A stretch of 64,000 bases of DNA from Lysinibacillus sp. SGAir0095 (lineage in GTDB: Bacteria; Bacillota; Bacilli; Bacillales_A; Planococcaceae). The DNA lies in the NCBI RefSeq assembly GCF_005491425.1, contig NZ_CP028083.1, positions 1,822,001-1,886,000 of the forward strand, written 5' to 3'. Below, in pieces: positions 24,025-33,732 of this stretch. The translations under genes and the position numbers were made by a program. The notes below the pieces were generated by a model. That model saw only the letters and a program-made list of their open reading frames with translations. It had not been told where the DNA came from and made no database searches. Each line of letters starts with the position of its first letter. Within the stretch, counting starts at the first letter, position 1.

Positions 24025-24086
24025 AGACGCATTACTTATCAATTTTGGATATTTATGGTAAAAAAGTTGGATTGGAGGAGATAATA

Positions 24087-24467
24087 ATGAAATGCAGAAC
24101 TTGCAATTTAATAGCACTATCAGGATTTGTTATCGCATTTATTTTACTTTTCAATAAACGAAAATCCAAACAAGGCCATACCCTATTTGTCTCAAGTGGA
24201 ATTGAAATTGACTATCCAGTTATTGATATAGAAAAACAGGAGGTTACGGCTTATATTACATATAAGGAGAAATTGTATATGCGAGTGCAGTATAATCTTG
24301 ATACTCGCGAAACAAAAGTAACTGGAAGTTTGGAAGCCATCAAGCTAAATCCATTAGTAAAAAATAAGTTTCCATTAAAAGATGATGAATATATTGAAAT
24401 GATTAAGATGAATGCAGAATACTTAATTGAAAATGAAAAAAAGAACGCTGGAATTCTTTTGAAATAG
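24087..24467 (+). CDS. Small N-terminally anchored protein, unknown
   Basis: 126 residues from ATG 24087, seven bases after GGAGGAG. An N-terminal hydrophobic helix ('LIALSGFVIAFILLF') is followed by a soluble, charged domain. CRTC near the N-terminus may form a disulfide or lipid/metal site. No family is recognised. Close to the DUF5412 gene in the same orientation. Confidence 0.6.
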   Translation: MKCRTCNLIALSGFVIAFILLFNKRKSKQGHTLFVSSGIEIDYPVIDIEKQEVTAYITYKEKLYMRVQYNLDTRETKVTGSLEAIKLNPLVKNKFPLKDDEYIEMIKMNAEYLIENEKKNAGILLK

Positions 24468-24545
24468 GCAATTTGGAAAAATGTATTGACTTCCTCCAAA
24501 ATTTTCTTTAATATGATGAAGAATTAATTGCCCGAACAAGTCGGG

Positions 24546-24628
24546 AGAGGTTCATAGCTGATACCCTCTATAAAAAACTATGGAAACATGACATTATGCC
24601 ATGTCCATATTAGGACGTGGCTTTTTTT
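24546..24628 (+). promoter_or_regulatory. preQ1-I riboswitch with terminator (queF leader)
   Basis: AGAGGTTCATAGCTGATACCC followed by TCTATAAAAAACTA fits the preQ1 class I aptamer: an AGAGG/CCTCT stem, a C-rich loop and an A-rich tail ending in the CTA pseudoknot strand (24546-24583). Downstream, GCCATGTCC/GGACGTGGC (24598-24606, 24613-24621) and T7 form the expression-platform terminator. Binding of preQ1 would favour termination before queF, by family knowledge. Confidence 0.92.
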
Positions 24629-24711
24629 ATTTGTTTCATATTTTTTTATATTGCAAGCGCTAAAGCCTCTCTTGAAAAGTATTGGGATACATTTTCAAGG
24701 AGGTTTTTTTT

Positions 24712-25212
24712 ATGTCTGGCCGAAAAAATGAAGAAGGCTTAAATGATTTAAAATTATTAGGAAATCAAAATACACAATATCCATCTGATTATGCACCGGA
24801 AGTATTGGAAGCCGTGGATAGTCTTCACTCTAACCGTGATTATTTTGTAAAGTTTAACTGCCCGGAGTTTACGAGTCTATGTCCAATTACTGGTCAACCA
24901 GACTTTGCGACAATGTACATTTCCTACATTCCGGATCAGAAAATTGTAGAAAGTAAATCACTAAAGCTTTATTTATTTAGCTTTAGAAACCATGGGGATT
25001 TCCATGAAGACTGTGTGAATATCATTATGAATGATTTAATTAAATTATTGGACCCAAGATACATTGAGGTTTGGGGTAAATTTACTCCTCGGGGCGGAAT
25101 ATCGATTGATCCATGGTGTAATTATGGTAAGCCGGGGACGAAATATGAAGAAATGGCAAATTACCGTTTAATGAATCATGATCTAAATCCTGAAAAAGTC
25201 GATAATCGATAA
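24712..25212 (+). CDS. queF: NADPH-dependent 7-cyano-7-deazaguanine reductase QueF
   Basis: 166 residues, the unimodular QueF type. The active-site Cys is in '[24 protein letters not shown]', and the QueF signature '[24 protein letters not shown]' follows. It reduces preQ0 to preQ1, the last precursor step before insertion into tRNA. AAGGAGG precedes ATG 24712. A preQ1 riboswitch lies directly upstream, and a second separates it from queC, so the operon has product feedback at two points. Confidence 0.95.
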   Translation: MSGRKNEEGLNDLKLLGNQNTQYPSDYAPEVLEAVDSLHSNRDYFVKFNCPEFTSLCPITGQPDFATMYISYIPDQKIVESKSLKLYLFSFRNHGDFHEDCVNIIMNDLIKLLDPRYIEVWGKFTPRGGISIDPWCNYGKPGTKYEEMANYRLMNHDLNPEKVDNR

Positions 25213-25238
25213 ATTAATAGTCCTTCACACTAAGAAGG

Positions 25239-25306
25239 AAGAGGTTTTAGCTACCCTCTTAAAAAAACTAAGAAGAAACAGCATTTCTCTTAGAATGCTG
25301 TTTTTT
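25239..25306 (+). promoter_or_regulatory. Second preQ1-I riboswitch with terminator (queC leader)
   Basis: AAGAGGTTTTAGCTACCC then TCTTAAAAAAACTAAG (25239-25272) repeats the class I preQ1 aptamer. AACAGCATT/AATGCTGTT with a T run (25277-25306) is its terminator. It lies between queF and queC, so queCDE and the transporter gene are controlled independently of, or in series with, queF. Confidence 0.9.
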
Positions 25307-25328
25307 CATGAAAAAGGAGTTTTATAGG

Positions 25329-25988
25329 ATGAAGCAAGGAAAAGCACTCGTCGTGTTTAGCGGTGGTCAGGACAGTACAACCTGTCTATTCTGGGCAAAG
25401 AAACGTTACTCAGGAGTAGAAGCGGTTACTTTTGATTATGGTCAAAGGCATCGTCTTGAAATTGAATGTGCAAAAGAGATTGCCAAGGAACTAGATGTGA
25501 AGCATCATATTTTGGATATGTCCCTATTAAATCAGCTGGCACCAAACGCATTAACAAGAAATGATATTGAAGTGGCTGATGGAGAGGGTGGAGAGCTGCC
25601 ATCTACCTTTGTGCCTGGTCGAAATCTACTTTTTATGTCTTTTGCAGGTGTTTTAGCGAGCCAAGTGGAAGCAAAGCACATCATTACCGGGGTATGCGAA
25701 ACAGATTTCAGTGGATATCCTGACTGTCGCGACATTTTTATAAAATCCTTAAATGTAACGTTAAATCTATCGATGGACGATACCTTTGTGATCGAGACAC
25801 CACTAATGTGGCTAAATAAAGCTGAAACATGGGCGCTGGCTGATCAATTGGGTGCACTCAATTTTGTTCGTGAAAGAACCTTGACTTGCTACAACGGTGT
25901 AATGGCAGATGGATGTGGAGAATGTCCTTCATGTAAATTACGTCAAAAAGGGCTAGATGAATATCTTTCCATAAAAAAGGAGTCTTGA
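25329..25988 (+). CDS. queC: 7-cyano-7-deazaguanine synthase QueC
   Basis: 219 residues. The PP-loop ATP motif is [11 protein letters not shown] near residue 10. The C-terminal zinc site is '[19 protein letters not shown]' (four Cys). It converts 7-carboxy-7-deazaguanine to preQ0 using ATP and ammonia. ATG 25329 is chosen because AAGGAG (25313) lies ten bases before it; an earlier ATG at 25308 contains that site. The queD start follows after only three bases. Confidence 0.95.
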   Translation: MKQGKALVVFSGGQDSTTCLFWAKKRYSGVEAVTFDYGQRHRLEIECAKEIAKELDVKHHILDMSLLNQLAPNALTRNDIEVADGEGGELPSTFVPGRNLLFMSFAGVLASQVEAKHIITGVCETDFSGYPDCRDIFIKSLNVTLNLSMDDTFVIETPLMWLNKAETWALADQLGALNFVRERTLTCYNGVMADGCGECPSCKLRQKGLDEYLSIKKES

Positions 25989-25991
25989 TTA

Positions 25992-26465
25992 ATGGGTGAT
26001 TTCAGAATTGTCGATAAGCTCCAAAAAATTGATGTAGATATACAGAGAAGCCAATTAAAGTATCATTCTAAGCGTGTTCTCGTGAGCAAAGAATTTACCT
26101 TTGATGCAGCACATCATTTACATAACTATGAAGGTAAATGTAAAAATCTGCACGGCCATACGTATCGAGCCGTATTAGGGATTAGTGGCTATACAGATGA
26201 ACGAGGATTAGTAATTGATTTCAGTGATATAAAAGAAATTTGGAAACAGAAAATTGAGATTGATTTGGACCATCGTTATTTAAATGAAACACTGCCATTA
26301 ATGAACACAACAGCTGAAAATATTGTTGTTTGGATATATGAAAAGCTGCAAGAAGCACTTGTTGAAGAACAGAATTCCACTGAACTGCGTGTAGAATTTG
26401 TTCGACTATATGAAACCCCGACAAGCTATGCTGAAGTAAGACGGGAGTGGATGGATTGTGAGTAA
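25992..26465 (+). CDS. queD: 6-carboxy-5,6,7,8-tetrahydropterin synthase QueD
   Basis: 157 residues. Zinc-binding histidines are in 'TFDAAHHLHNYEGKCKNLHGHTYR' and the catalytic Cys is in the same motif (CKNLHGH). The downstream 'GLVIDFSDIKEIWKQKI.IDLDHRYLN' pattern is QueD/PTPS-specific. It makes CPH4 from dihydroneopterin triphosphate. It has an N-terminal extension of about 25 residues relative to minimal QueD. The start lies three bases after queC and the end overlaps queE. Confidence 0.93.
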   Translation: MGDFRIVDKLQKIDVDIQRSQLKYHSKRVLVSKEFTFDAAHHLHNYEGKCKNLHGHTYRAVLGISGYTDERGLVIDFSDIKEIWKQKIEIDLDHRYLNETLPLMNTTAENIVVWIYEKLQEALVEEQNSTELRVEFVRLYETPTSYAEVRREWMDCE

Positions 26466-27186
26466 AATTCCCGTTATTGAAATTTTTGGACCGACCATTC
26501 AAGGTGAAGGGATGGTCGTAGGACAGAAGACGATGTTTGTTCGGACTGCTGGATGTGATTATTCTTGCGCTTGGTGCGATTCCGCCTTTACATGGGATGG
26601 TAGCGGGAAGCATTTAATTGCTCAAATGACAGCTGAAGAGATATGGGCGCAATTAAAAAAACTTGGTGGCAATGGTTTTTCATTTGTCACGATTTCAGGG
26701 GGGAATCCAGTCCTTCTTCGTAATTTAGAAGCGCTTATTACAATATTAAAAAACAATGACATCAAAATTGGAGTCGAGACACAGGGGAGCAAGTGGCAAG
26801 AATGGTTATATGACATTGATGAATTAACCATTTCCCCCAAGCCTCCAAGTTCAGGAATGGTAACAGATTATTCAATGCTTACTGAGATGATAGGAAAGCT
26901 TAAAAGTCGAAACAGCAATCAGCACATTTCACTGAAAATCGTAATTTTTAATGATGAAGATTATGCTTATGCGAAGGAACTACACCTCAGTTATCCATCA
27001 TTACCTTTTTACCTTCAAGTAGGTAATGACGAAATTACTGAGAGAAACAATGAGCAATTAATTAGGCATTTACTAAAGAAATACGAGGGATTGGTTGACA
27101 AGGTTGTTGCGGATGAACAATTAAAAAATGTTAGAGTTTTGCCACAGCTACATACGCTTATTTGGGGAAATAAAAGAGGCGTCTAG
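26458..27186 (+). CDS. queE: 7-carboxy-7-deazaguanine synthase QueE (radical SAM)
   Basis: 242 residues. The radical-SAM cluster motif is CDYSCAWC (CX3CX2C) near residue 32, with 'FVTISGGNPVLLRNLEALI' as the SAM-binding GGxP-like segment. 'SPKPPSSGM' is a QueE signature. It converts CPH4 to CDG in the queuosine pathway. It starts at GTG inside the end of queD (8-base overlap), indicating coupling. Downstream lies the transporter gene. Confidence 0.93.
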   Translation: MSKIPVIEIFGPTIQGEGMVVGQKTMFVRTAGCDYSCAWCDSAFTWDGSGKHLIAQMTAEEIWAQLKKLGGNGFSFVTISGGNPVLLRNLEALITILKNNDIKIGVETQGSKWQEWLYDIDELTISPKPPSSGMVTDYSMLTEMIGKLKSRNSNQHISLKIVIFNDEDYAYAKELHLSYPSLPFYLQVGNDEITERNNEQLIRHLLKKYEGLVDKVVADEQLKNVRVLPQLHTLIWGNKRGV

Positions 27187-27222
27187 CTTTGATTTTGCAA
27201 AATGAATTATAAGGAGATACAC

Positions 27223-27762
27223 ATGAGAATATTATTTTATTTATTATCCATCGTGATAGCCAATGTAGTCACAGCGCGATTTGCACCATTAGAATTTGGG
27301 ATGTTTATTGTTCCGATGGGGACACTTTTTGTTGGAGCAACCTTCATTTTCCGAGATTTGGTACAGAACAAATATGGTCGGGGAAAAACGTATCTATTCA
27401 TTTTTACAGCATTAATTTTATCAGCAATCGTTTCCTATTCTTTAGGGGACACTTTAATGATTGTTGCGGCTTCCGCTCTTTCTTTTTTAATTGCAGAAAC
27501 GGCTGATACAGAAATCTATACACGTCTAAAACTACCAATGGCTTGGCGAGTATTTTATAGCGGTATAGTGGGAGGAATACTGGATTCGGTAGTTTTCGTT
27601 ATAGTTGGATTAAGCCCACTTGGAGCAGGTTTCCTTCCGTGGGAAGCAGTTCCAGCTGCTATTGTAGGGCAAGTCATCGTAAAAACGATCATACAAATGT
27701 TCGGTGCCTTAATCCTAAACCAAATTCATGGTATTAAAGAGAAAGATATGATTACAGGCTAA
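27223..27762 (+). CDS. VUT/YhhQ-family queuosine precursor transporter
   Basis: 179 residues with about five or six membrane helices. 'VPMGTLFVGATFIFRDLVQNKYGRGKTY' and 'RVFYSGIVGGILDSVVFVIVG' are typical for the VUT (DUF165, YhhQ) family, which imports preQ0/preQ1. AAGGAGAT lies before ATG 27223. Its place at the end of the preQ1-controlled operon supports a queuosine-precursor role. The operon ends in a long perfect hairpin. Confidence 0.88.
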   Translation: MRILFYLLSIVIANVVTARFAPLEFGMFIVPMGTLFVGATFIFRDLVQNKYGRGKTYLFIFTALILSAIVSYSLGDTLMIVAASALSFLIAETADTEIYTRLKLPMAWRVFYSGIVGGILDSVVFVIVGLSPLGAGFLPWEAVPAAIVGQVIVKTIIQMFGALILNQIHGIKEKDMITG

Positions 27763-27805
27763 TAGAACAACCTCCTTTCTAAAGAAGGAGGTTGTTCTAT
27801 TTTCA
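27762..27805 (+). terminator. Terminator of queuosine operon
   Basis: ATAGAACAACCTCCTT pairs with AAGGAGGTTGTTCTAT over a short loop, directly at the stop codon and followed by T-rich sequence. Confidence 0.9.
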
Positions 27806-27883
27806 CAATTGAACTTGAAAATTATAGATGGGTGTGCAGAACCGGATATAGCTGACTTGAAATTAAAAAAAATAGCATATGAA

Positions 27884-27920
27884 AGAGACTTTCAACTTTA
27901 ATGTTGAGGGTCTTTTTTTT
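27884..27920 (+). terminator. Second, isolated terminator
   Basis: AGACTTTCAAC pairs with GTTGAGGGTCT (two G-U pairs), followed by T8. No gene lies between it and the que terminator, so it may be a back-up terminator or mark a short non-coding transcript in 27806-27883. I see no further structure up to 28019. Confidence 0.65.
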
Positions 27921-28019
27921 AGGGTGAATTTAGTGCTAATGTCATGATTGTTTTTTACTTATTTTCTGCTTAGGGTAAGGGATATTCTCTTAAAATTGTA
28001 AATTATCAGAAAAAACGTA

Positions 28020-28049
28020 TTGACTTGTATTGTCATATTGTCTTACAAT
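28020..28049 (+). promoter_or_regulatory. Promoter and GntR/FadR-type operator of the sugar-acid operon
   Basis: TTGACT (28020-28025), an 18-base spacer and TACAAT (28044-28049) form the promoter. ATTGTCTTACAAT (28037-28049) overlaps the -10 and fits the FadR-subfamily GntR consensus TNGTNNNACNA. The same 13 bases recur at 33670. Confidence 0.7.
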
Positions 28050-28090
28050 TAATTTATCAGAAAATTCACTAAAGATAAAGGGGGAAGGAA

Positions 28091-28597
28091 ATGGTTCAAT
28101 CAAAGGTCGATTTTATAACTGGGGGAGTTATAGCTGCAGTTGCTGCAATCATGTTTATAATGACGTTCTCATTTGAAGAATTTGCAGGGGCCGGCGTTGG
28201 TGTTGGCGTTGAATTTATGCCGAGAGTTATAGCTGTATTAATGCTTATTACAGCAGTTGTCATTATGATTAATGCCTATCGAAACCGTGATAAACAAATA
28301 AAGGTAATTGATGGGGAAACAGGGTTAGAAGTTGAAGAGGAGGACCCAAATAGTAAAAATTATAAAAAATTAAGTATCAGCTTAGGTGCCATGATCATCT
28401 ATGCTATTTTGACACCGTTTATAGGATTTTTATTGTCCTCCATACTTTATTTAATCACTCAAATGTTTATTTTATCTGATAATGACAAGAAAAAGCTTAT
28501 TGTCATTGGGACAATATCAATTGTGATGTCGGTGATCGTGTATTTCATCTTTAGGAATGTATTCTACGTTATGCTACCTCAGGGAATCATAGGTTAG
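28091..28597 (+). CDS. tctB: Tripartite tricarboxylate transporter, small subunit TctB
   Basis: 168 residues with four membrane helices: an N-terminal 'FITGGVIAAVAAIMFIMTFSF', then 'FMPRVIAVLMLITAVVIMI', a cytoplasmic acidic linker, and two C-terminal helices. This is the small integral subunit of TTT-family secondary transporters, which work with TctA and a periplasmic-type binding protein. GGGGGAAGGAA precedes the ATG. First gene of a cluster for glucarate/galactarate use. Confidence 0.85.
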   Translation: MVQSKVDFITGGVIAAVAAIMFIMTFSFEEFAGAGVGVGVEFMPRVIAVLMLITAVVIMINAYRNRDKQIKVIDGETGLEVEEEDPNSKNYKKLSISLGAMIIYAILTPFIGFLLSSILYLITQMFILSDNDKKKLIVIGTISIVMSVIVYFIFRNVFYVMLPQGIIG

Positions 28598-28607
28598 GGG
28601 GGATAAA

Positions 28608-30125
28608 ATGATTCAAAGTTTGTTGGAAGGTTTTGGCAATGTTTTAAGTATCTCGACAATTCTCTTAATATTGGGAGGTACAATTCTGGGGTTGATTTTT
28701 GGATCCATACCAGGATTAACCGCAACGATGGCAGTAGCTATCTGTTTACCAATCACATATGGAATGAATCCGATAGCAGGGATGTCACTTTTAATGGGTT
28801 TATACATTGGTGGCGTTTCAGGGGGATTGATTCCAGCAATTTTATTAAAACTGCCAGGCACACCATCCTCAATAGCTACAACATTTGATGGTTATCCTTT
28901 AGCACAAAAAGGTGAAGCTGGGAAGGCGTTTTCATTCGCCATTATTGCATCTTTCTTAGGTGGATTGGTCAGTATTCTCTTATTAATAATGGTCGCTCCT
29001 CCACTTGGACAAGTCGCACTGAAATTTGGCCCATACGAATACTTTGCTATCGTAATATTCTCATTAACATTGATAGCAAGTTTATCAGGAGATTCATTGC
29101 CTAAAGGAATTTTGTCAGGGTTACTTGGAATTGGTTTTGCGATGGTGGGTTCCGCACCAATTGATGCATTCCCACGATTTACATTTGGAATATCAGCGTT
29201 TGATGCAGGATTTGACTTGATGCCAGTGTTAATCGGTTTATTCGCAATATCCGAAATATTGCTTGTTGCTGAGAAAAGGGGCTACCAGGCACTAAAAGTG
29301 AATATCAAAAAAATTAACTATAAAGTGCCGTTAAAAGAGTATCTAGAAGAAAAATGGAACTTCGTAAGATCTGCTGCAATTGGTATAGGCATTGGAATAC
29401 TACCAGGTATTGGTGGGGGAACAGCCAATTTGATTGCTTACGCTGCAGCAAAAAATTCCGCAAAAAAGCCAGAAGAGTACGGAAAAGGGACGCCAGGAGG
29501 GGTTGTTGCATCTGAAACTTCAAACAATGCTGCGATTGGTGGAGCTCTAATACCACTAATGTCATTAGGAATTCCTGGTGATACTGTTACAGCAATGCTA
29601 TTAGGTGGTTTAGTGTTACATGGATTACAACCAGGACCTTTATTGATTCAAAACAATGCTCCCGTAGTGTATGGTATTTTTGCTGCGTTGCTAATTGCAA
29701 ACGTTTTCATGGCAATTCTATTATTTGCCGGTATGCGTGGGTTTGTTCGTTTACTAAGTATTCCGCAATATATCTTACTGCCAATCATTATGACGCTATG
29801 TGTAGTGGGAGCTTATGGTGTAAATAACAGAATGTTTGATGTGTATGCATTATTATTCTTTGGATTGATCGGCTACTTAATGTTGAAGGTACGTATCCCT
29901 TTAACACCACTTGTTCTAGGATTTATTTTAGGCCCATTACTTGAAACAAATTTACGTCGTGGGTTAATGCTGTCTCAAGGCGACTTTATGCCATTTGTGA
30001 CTCAGCCGATTGCAGCATTATTCTTGCTGGTAACTGTAGTTTCAGTAGGATGGAAAATCTACAAGTCTTTTAAAGCGAAGCAAAAAATGAAAGAATCTAA
30101 TGAAAAAGTTGCGTATGACAACTAA
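28608..30125 (+). CDS. tctA: Tripartite tricarboxylate transporter, large subunit TctA
   Basis: 505 residues with about 11-12 membrane helices. TctA motifs include 'GLIFGSIPGLTATMAVAICLPITYGMNPIAGMSLLMGLYIGGVSGGLIPAILLKLPGTPSSIATTFDGYP' and 'GIGIGILPGIGGGTANLIAYAAAKNSAKKPEEYGKGTPGGVVASETSNNA', two related halves of the DUF112 fold. It moves an organic acid with a cation. The substrate is likely a sugar diacid from context, not tricarboxylate. It begins 10 bases after tctB. Confidence 0.92.
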   Translation: MIQSLLEGFGNVLSISTILLILGGTILGLIFGSIPGLTATMAVAICLPITYGMNPIAGMSLLMGLYIGGVSGGLIPAILLKLPGTPSSIATTFDGYPLAQKGEAGKAFSFAIIASFLGGLVSILLLIMVAPPLGQVALKFGPYEYFAIVIFSLTLIASLSGDSLPKGILSGLLGIGFAMVGSAPIDAFPRFTFGISAFDAGFDLMPVLIGLFAISEILLVAEKRGYQALKVNIKKINYKVPLKEYLEEKWNFVRSAAIGIGIGILPGIGGGTANLIAYAAAKNSAKKPEEYGKGTPGGVVASETSNNAAIGGALIPLMSLGIPGDTVTAMLLGGLVLHGLQPGPLLIQNNAPVVYGIFAALLIANVFMAILLFAGMRGFVRLLSIPQYILLPIIMTLCVVGAYGVNNRMFDVYALLFFGLIGYLMLKVRIPLTPLVLGFILGPLLETNLRRGLMLSQGDFMPFVTQPIAALFLLVTVVSVGWKIYKSFKAKQKMKESNEKVAYDN

Positions 30126-30142
30126 AATGGGGGCTATTAAAA

Positions 30143-31105
30143 ATGAGAAAATATTGGGGAATTTTACTTGTTTCTTTAATGGTATTGGTACTTGCGGCGT
30201 GTAGTGAGAAAGCTACAGGGGAGGAAAAGGGTTATCCAACGAAACCGATTGAAATTGTTGTACCGGCTGGTGCTGGAGGAGATACGGACTTAAATACTCG
30301 TACACTAGCAAAATATTTAGAGAAAGAATTAGGAACTTCACTTGTTGTATCGAATGTTACAGGTTCTGGTGGAACGGTTGGAGTAAGCAAAGTATTAGAT
30401 TCGACAGCAGATGGCTATTCAGTATTAGCGTTTCATAACTCAATGTTATTAAACAAAATTTATGGTCTCTCTGATCAATCAATCGAGGATTTCAAATTTG
30501 CAGGAACAGGCGTTTTGGATCAAGCAAATACATTTGTCGTTTCAAAAGATAGTAAATTTAAAACTATAGAAGAGCTAATCGAATATGCGAAAGCAAATCC
30601 AAAAAAGGTGACAGTTGCAACAGAGATGGGATCAATGACGTATATTCAAGTGATGGAGTTTCAACAGTTAACAGGGATTGAGTTAAATATCGTTGATATC
30701 GGTGGTGCGTCTGATAAATTAACGGCTTTACTGGGTGGACGTGTAGATATCTTCCCTACATCATTAGGATTTGTAAAAAGCTATATTGATTCAGGGGATT
30801 TTGTTTCACTTGGAGTTCTTGCTGAACAGCGTTTAGAATCTGCTCCAGATGTACCAACATTCCAAGAACAAGGTGTTGACATGGCAATCGATAAAGTTTT
30901 CTATTGGGGATTCCCGAAAGATACACCAGACGAAGTCGTTCAAACATTTAGTGAAGCGATGGAAAAAGTTGCTGCCAATGAAGAGTTCCAAGCAGAAATC
31001 CGTGAATATTGGGTTGAACCGGTGTATTTAAATGGGGAAGAAACAGCAATGAAACTGCAAGAACTATTTGATCACTATGAAACGATTAAAAATGCAGGGG
31101 AATAG
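30143..31105 (+). CDS. tctC: TctC-type substrate-binding lipoprotein
   Basis: 320 residues. A lipoprotein signal with lipobox LAAC (Cys20) is followed by the Bug/TctC pattern 'YPTKPIEIVVPAGAGGDTDLNTRTLAKYLEKELG' and 'VGVSKVLDSTADGYSVL'. It captures the organic acid outside the membrane and delivers it to TctAB. Bug proteins typically bind carboxylates through two bridging waters, so a sugar diacid or its degradation product is plausible. GGGGG precedes the ATG. Confidence 0.9.
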   Translation: MRKYWGILLVSLMVLVLAACSEKATGEEKGYPTKPIEIVVPAGAGGDTDLNTRTLAKYLEKELGTSLVVSNVTGSGGTVGVSKVLDSTADGYSVLAFHNSMLLNKIYGLSDQSIEDFKFAGTGVLDQANTFVVSKDSKFKTIEELIEYAKANPKKVTVATEMGSMTYIQVMEFQQLTGIELNIVDIGGASDKLTALLGGRVDIFPTSLGFVKSYIDSGDFVSLGVLAEQRLESAPDVPTFQEQGVDMAIDKVFYWGFPKDTPDEVVQTFSEAMEKVAANEEFQAEIREYWVEPVYLNGEETAMKLQELFDHYETIKNAGE

Positions 31106-31118
31106 TGAGGTGAAATAA

Positions 31119-32138
31119 GTGAAATTATCAGTAACTGTAAATACAACCGATCTTGCAGATTTAGATTTGCAGCAAATGGTGCAACTAGGGATTGATTGTG
31201 TCGACTTTGGGATTGGCCATTCATTTAAAGGTGTCAAAGAACAAGGTTTTCCTGATTTAGACGAACTTTTAAAGTTAAAGAAACGATTGCGTAGCTGGGG
31301 ATTGGAAATGAATCGTGTCACACTTCCCAATATCACACAGGCATTCATGGAAGAAAAACCAGGAAGTGAAAAAGAGCTTGAAAATTCCATTAATGCTGTA
31401 AAAGTGTTTGGTGAAGCGGGAATAAGTATTGTGCGTCAACGATTCGAAGGCGATGTGTTTTATGGTCGATCATTAAGCTATGAATCTATCCAACGTGGAG
31501 GATTGATCGGACGAGGTGAAAGTGTTGGATTATTAAAAGAAAAAATGCCTACTCCAACCAACGAAGAGCTGACTCGTTGGTGGAGAAACTTTCAACGAGC
31601 ATATCGAGAGATTGTAGATGAGGCACTCGAGTATAACGTAAATGTAGCGATGCATCCGTCTGATACACCTCACCCAGATTCACCCTTTGGCGGGATTGGT
31701 CTTCATCGGATTATTGATGACTTCCCTCAAAAAAATGTTGGGTTTGTGTATTGTATTGGAACAAGGGCTGAAGCAGGTGGTTCCTCACTAGTTATGGATG
31801 AAATCAATCATTTCGGAAGAAAAAATCGTATATTCCTGGTTCATTTCAGAAATGTACGTGGCAGCCTTCCAACAGCGGGTGCTTTTGAGGAAGCAATGCT
31901 AGATGATGGGGATTTAAATATGTTTAAAATATTGCTTGAACTCGACAAGGTTGGCTACCAAGGATGTATCAACCCTGATCATGTTTTAACATTTGCGGGT
32001 GACACACCTGATTTAGATGAAAAATGGGCATTCTCAAATATTGGATGGAAGCATTCAAACTTAGGCTTCGCTTACTCTATCGGTTATATGAAAGCTCTGT
32101 TAAATGCCTTAGTAGAATACAAAGGCAGAGCATTTTAG
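31119..32138 (+). CDS. UxuA-like (mannonate dehydratase family) TIM-barrel enzyme
   Basis: 339 residues. The TIM-barrel end motifs '[25 protein letters not shown]', '[11 protein letters not shown]', '[13 protein letters not shown]' and '[14 protein letters not shown]' line up with metal-ligand regions of mannonate dehydratase, where the acid is dehydrated to a 2-keto-3-deoxy product. The protein is in a glucarate/galactarate cluster, so its real substrate may be another aldonic or sugar acid. GTG 31119 is set by GAGGTGA. It lies between the transporter and GarD. Confidence 0.75.
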   Translation: MKLSVTVNTTDLADLDLQQMVQLGIDCVDFGIGHSFKGVKEQGFPDLDELLKLKKRLRSWGLEMNRVTLPNITQAFMEEKPGSEKELENSINAVKVFGEAGISIVRQRFEGDVFYGRSLSYESIQRGGLIGRGESVGLLKEKMPTPTNEELTRWWRNFQRAYREIVDEALEYNVNVAMHPSDTPHPDSPFGGIGLHRIIDDFPQKNVGFVYCIGTRAEAGGSSLVMDEINHFGRKNRIFLVHFRNVRGSLPTAGAFEEAMLDDGDLNMFKILLELDKVGYQGCINPDHVLTFAGDTPDLDEKWAFSNIGWKHSNLGFAYSIGYMKALLNALVEYKGRAF

Positions 32139-32149
32139 GGAGGGGAATT

Positions 32150-33667
32150 ATGATCGAGCAAAAACAACCACTCTATATTCAAGTCCATCACGCGGATAAT
32201 GTTGCAATTGTGGCAAATGCTGGCGGTGTTGGGGAAGGTAGTAATTTTTCATCAGGAATTATCGCAATAGAGCGAATTCCACAAGGACATAAAATTGCTT
32301 TAAGGTCTATAAAGAAAGATGAAGCCATCTATCGATACGGTGAAGTGATCGGTTATGCAAAAGAACCTATAGAAAAAGGTGCTTGGGTTCATGAAGCCCG
32401 CATGTTGTTACCGACACCACCAACATTGGATAATCTGCCATCAGCAAACGGAATATTAAATTCGCAAGTTGAACCAGCTGACCGAACGTTTTTAGGCTAT
32501 CGTAATACGAACGGTACAGTCGGGACAAAGAATATATTAGGAATAACTACAAGTGTTCAATGTGTTGCGGGGGTTTTAGGCTACGCGGTGGAACGCATTA
32601 AGAAAGAATTGCTTCCTTTGTATGAAAATGTTGATGACGTCATTTCGCTGACACATACCTATGGCTGTGGTGTTGCGATTAATGCAGAAGGATCAGAAAT
32701 TCCGATTCGTACAATTACCAACCTTTCTCAACATCCCAACTTTGGTGGTGAGGTATTGGTCATTGGACTTGGATGTGAGAAATTGCAACCACTCGTTATA
32801 ACAACTCAAGAAAACGATATTATTTCCTTGCAGGATCAACAAGGCTTTGAAGCAAACGTACGTGAGATCATGAAAAAAGCGGATGAAAAGCTGCGTCTAT
32901 TAAATAATAGAAGACGGGAAGCGGTACCTATTCAAGAGCTGGTTATCGGCGTCCAATGTGGAGGAAGCGATGCATTCTCAGGAGTTTCAGCTAATCCGGC
33001 AGTTGGGTATGCTGCTGATTTACTTGTAAAGTCAGGGGCAACTGTTCTATTTTCGGAAGTAACTGAAGTGAGAGATGCCATCCATTTATTAACACCTCGT
33101 ACCGTGAATGAAGAAGTTCGAGAAGCTTTGATCAGAGAAATGGCTTGGTACGATGATTATTTAGCAAAAGGAAATGCCGACCGAAGCGCCAACCCATCAC
33201 CAGGTAATAAAAAAGGTGGCTTATCAAATGTTGTTGAAAAAGCTCTTGGTTCAATTGTAAAGTCCGGAACAAGTCCAATTGTTGACGTACTGGCTCCTGG
33301 AGAACGTGTACGGAAAAAAGGTCTTAACTTTGCAGCGACACCAGCAAGCGATTTTGTTTGTGGTACACTCCAAACTGCATCAGGGATACATTTGCAAGTC
33401 TTTACAACAGGACGTGGGACACCATATAACCTACAAGCCGTTCCTGTCATAAAAGTATCTACAACAACAAATTTAAAAGAAAAATGGCATGACTTAATCG
33501 ATCTTGACGCAGGGACGATTGTTACAGGTGAGGCAACCATTGAAGAGGTAGGTACAGCCTTATTTGAGTATATTTTAAAGGTTGCAAGTGGAGAAGCTGT
33601 TACTTGGGCAGACCGTTGGGGAATTGCAAATGACCTCGCGTTATTTAATCCGGCACCGGTCACGTAA
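32150..33667 (+). CDS. garD: Galactarate dehydratase (UxaA/GarD family)
   Basis: 505 residues. The N-terminal SAF-like domain ('[21 protein letters not shown]', '[12 protein letters not shown]') is followed by the large UxaA-type catalytic domain ('[24 protein letters not shown]', '[22 protein letters not shown]', '[23 protein letters not shown]'). It dehydrates galactarate to 5-keto-4-deoxyglucarate in an iron-dependent reaction by family. AGGGAGGGG lies before ATG 32150; an upstream in-frame start would overlap the UxuA-like gene and is rejected. The length matches Bacillus GarD. Confidence 0.9.
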   Translation: MIEQKQPLYIQVHHADNVAIVANAGGVGEGSNFSSGIIAIERIPQGHKIALRSIKKDEAIYRYGEVIGYAKEPIEKGAWVHEARMLLPTPPTLDNLPSANGILNSQVEPADRTFLGYRNTNGTVGTKNILGITTSVQCVAGVLGYAVERIKKELLPLYENVDDVISLTHTYGCGVAINAEGSEIPIRTITNLSQHPNFGGEVLVIGLGCEKLQPLVITTQENDIISLQDQQGFEANVREIMKKADEKLRLLNNRRREAVPIQELVIGVQCGGSDAFSGVSANPAVGYAADLLVKSGATVLFSEVTEVRDAIHLLTPRTVNEEVREALIREMAWYDDYLAKGNADRSANPSPGNKKGGLSNVVEKALGSIVKSGTSPIVDVLAPGERVRKKGLNFAATPASDFVCGTLQTASGIHLQVFTTGRGTPYNLQAVPVIKVSTTTNLKEKWHDLIDLDAGTIVTGEATIEEVGTALFEYILKVASGEAVTWADRWGIANDLALFNPAPVT

Positions 33668-33669
33668 TA

Positions 33670-33682
33670 ATTGTCTTACAAT
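33670..33682 (+). promoter_or_regulatory. GntR/FadR-type operator, copy 2
   Basis: ATTGTCTTACAAT is identical to the site at 28037-28049. It lies between garD and kdgD, with a TATAAT at 33710-33715 downstream, so the second half of the cluster probably has its own regulated promoter. Confidence 0.65.
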
Positions 33683-33732
33683 ATTACAAATGTGATTTAA
33701 AAATTCTACTATAATGAAAGAAGGTTCATAAT

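Noticed and set aside
33157-33663. Minus-strand open frame of 168 codons opposite garD
   Set aside because: Antisense shadow of the conserved GarD C-terminal region.
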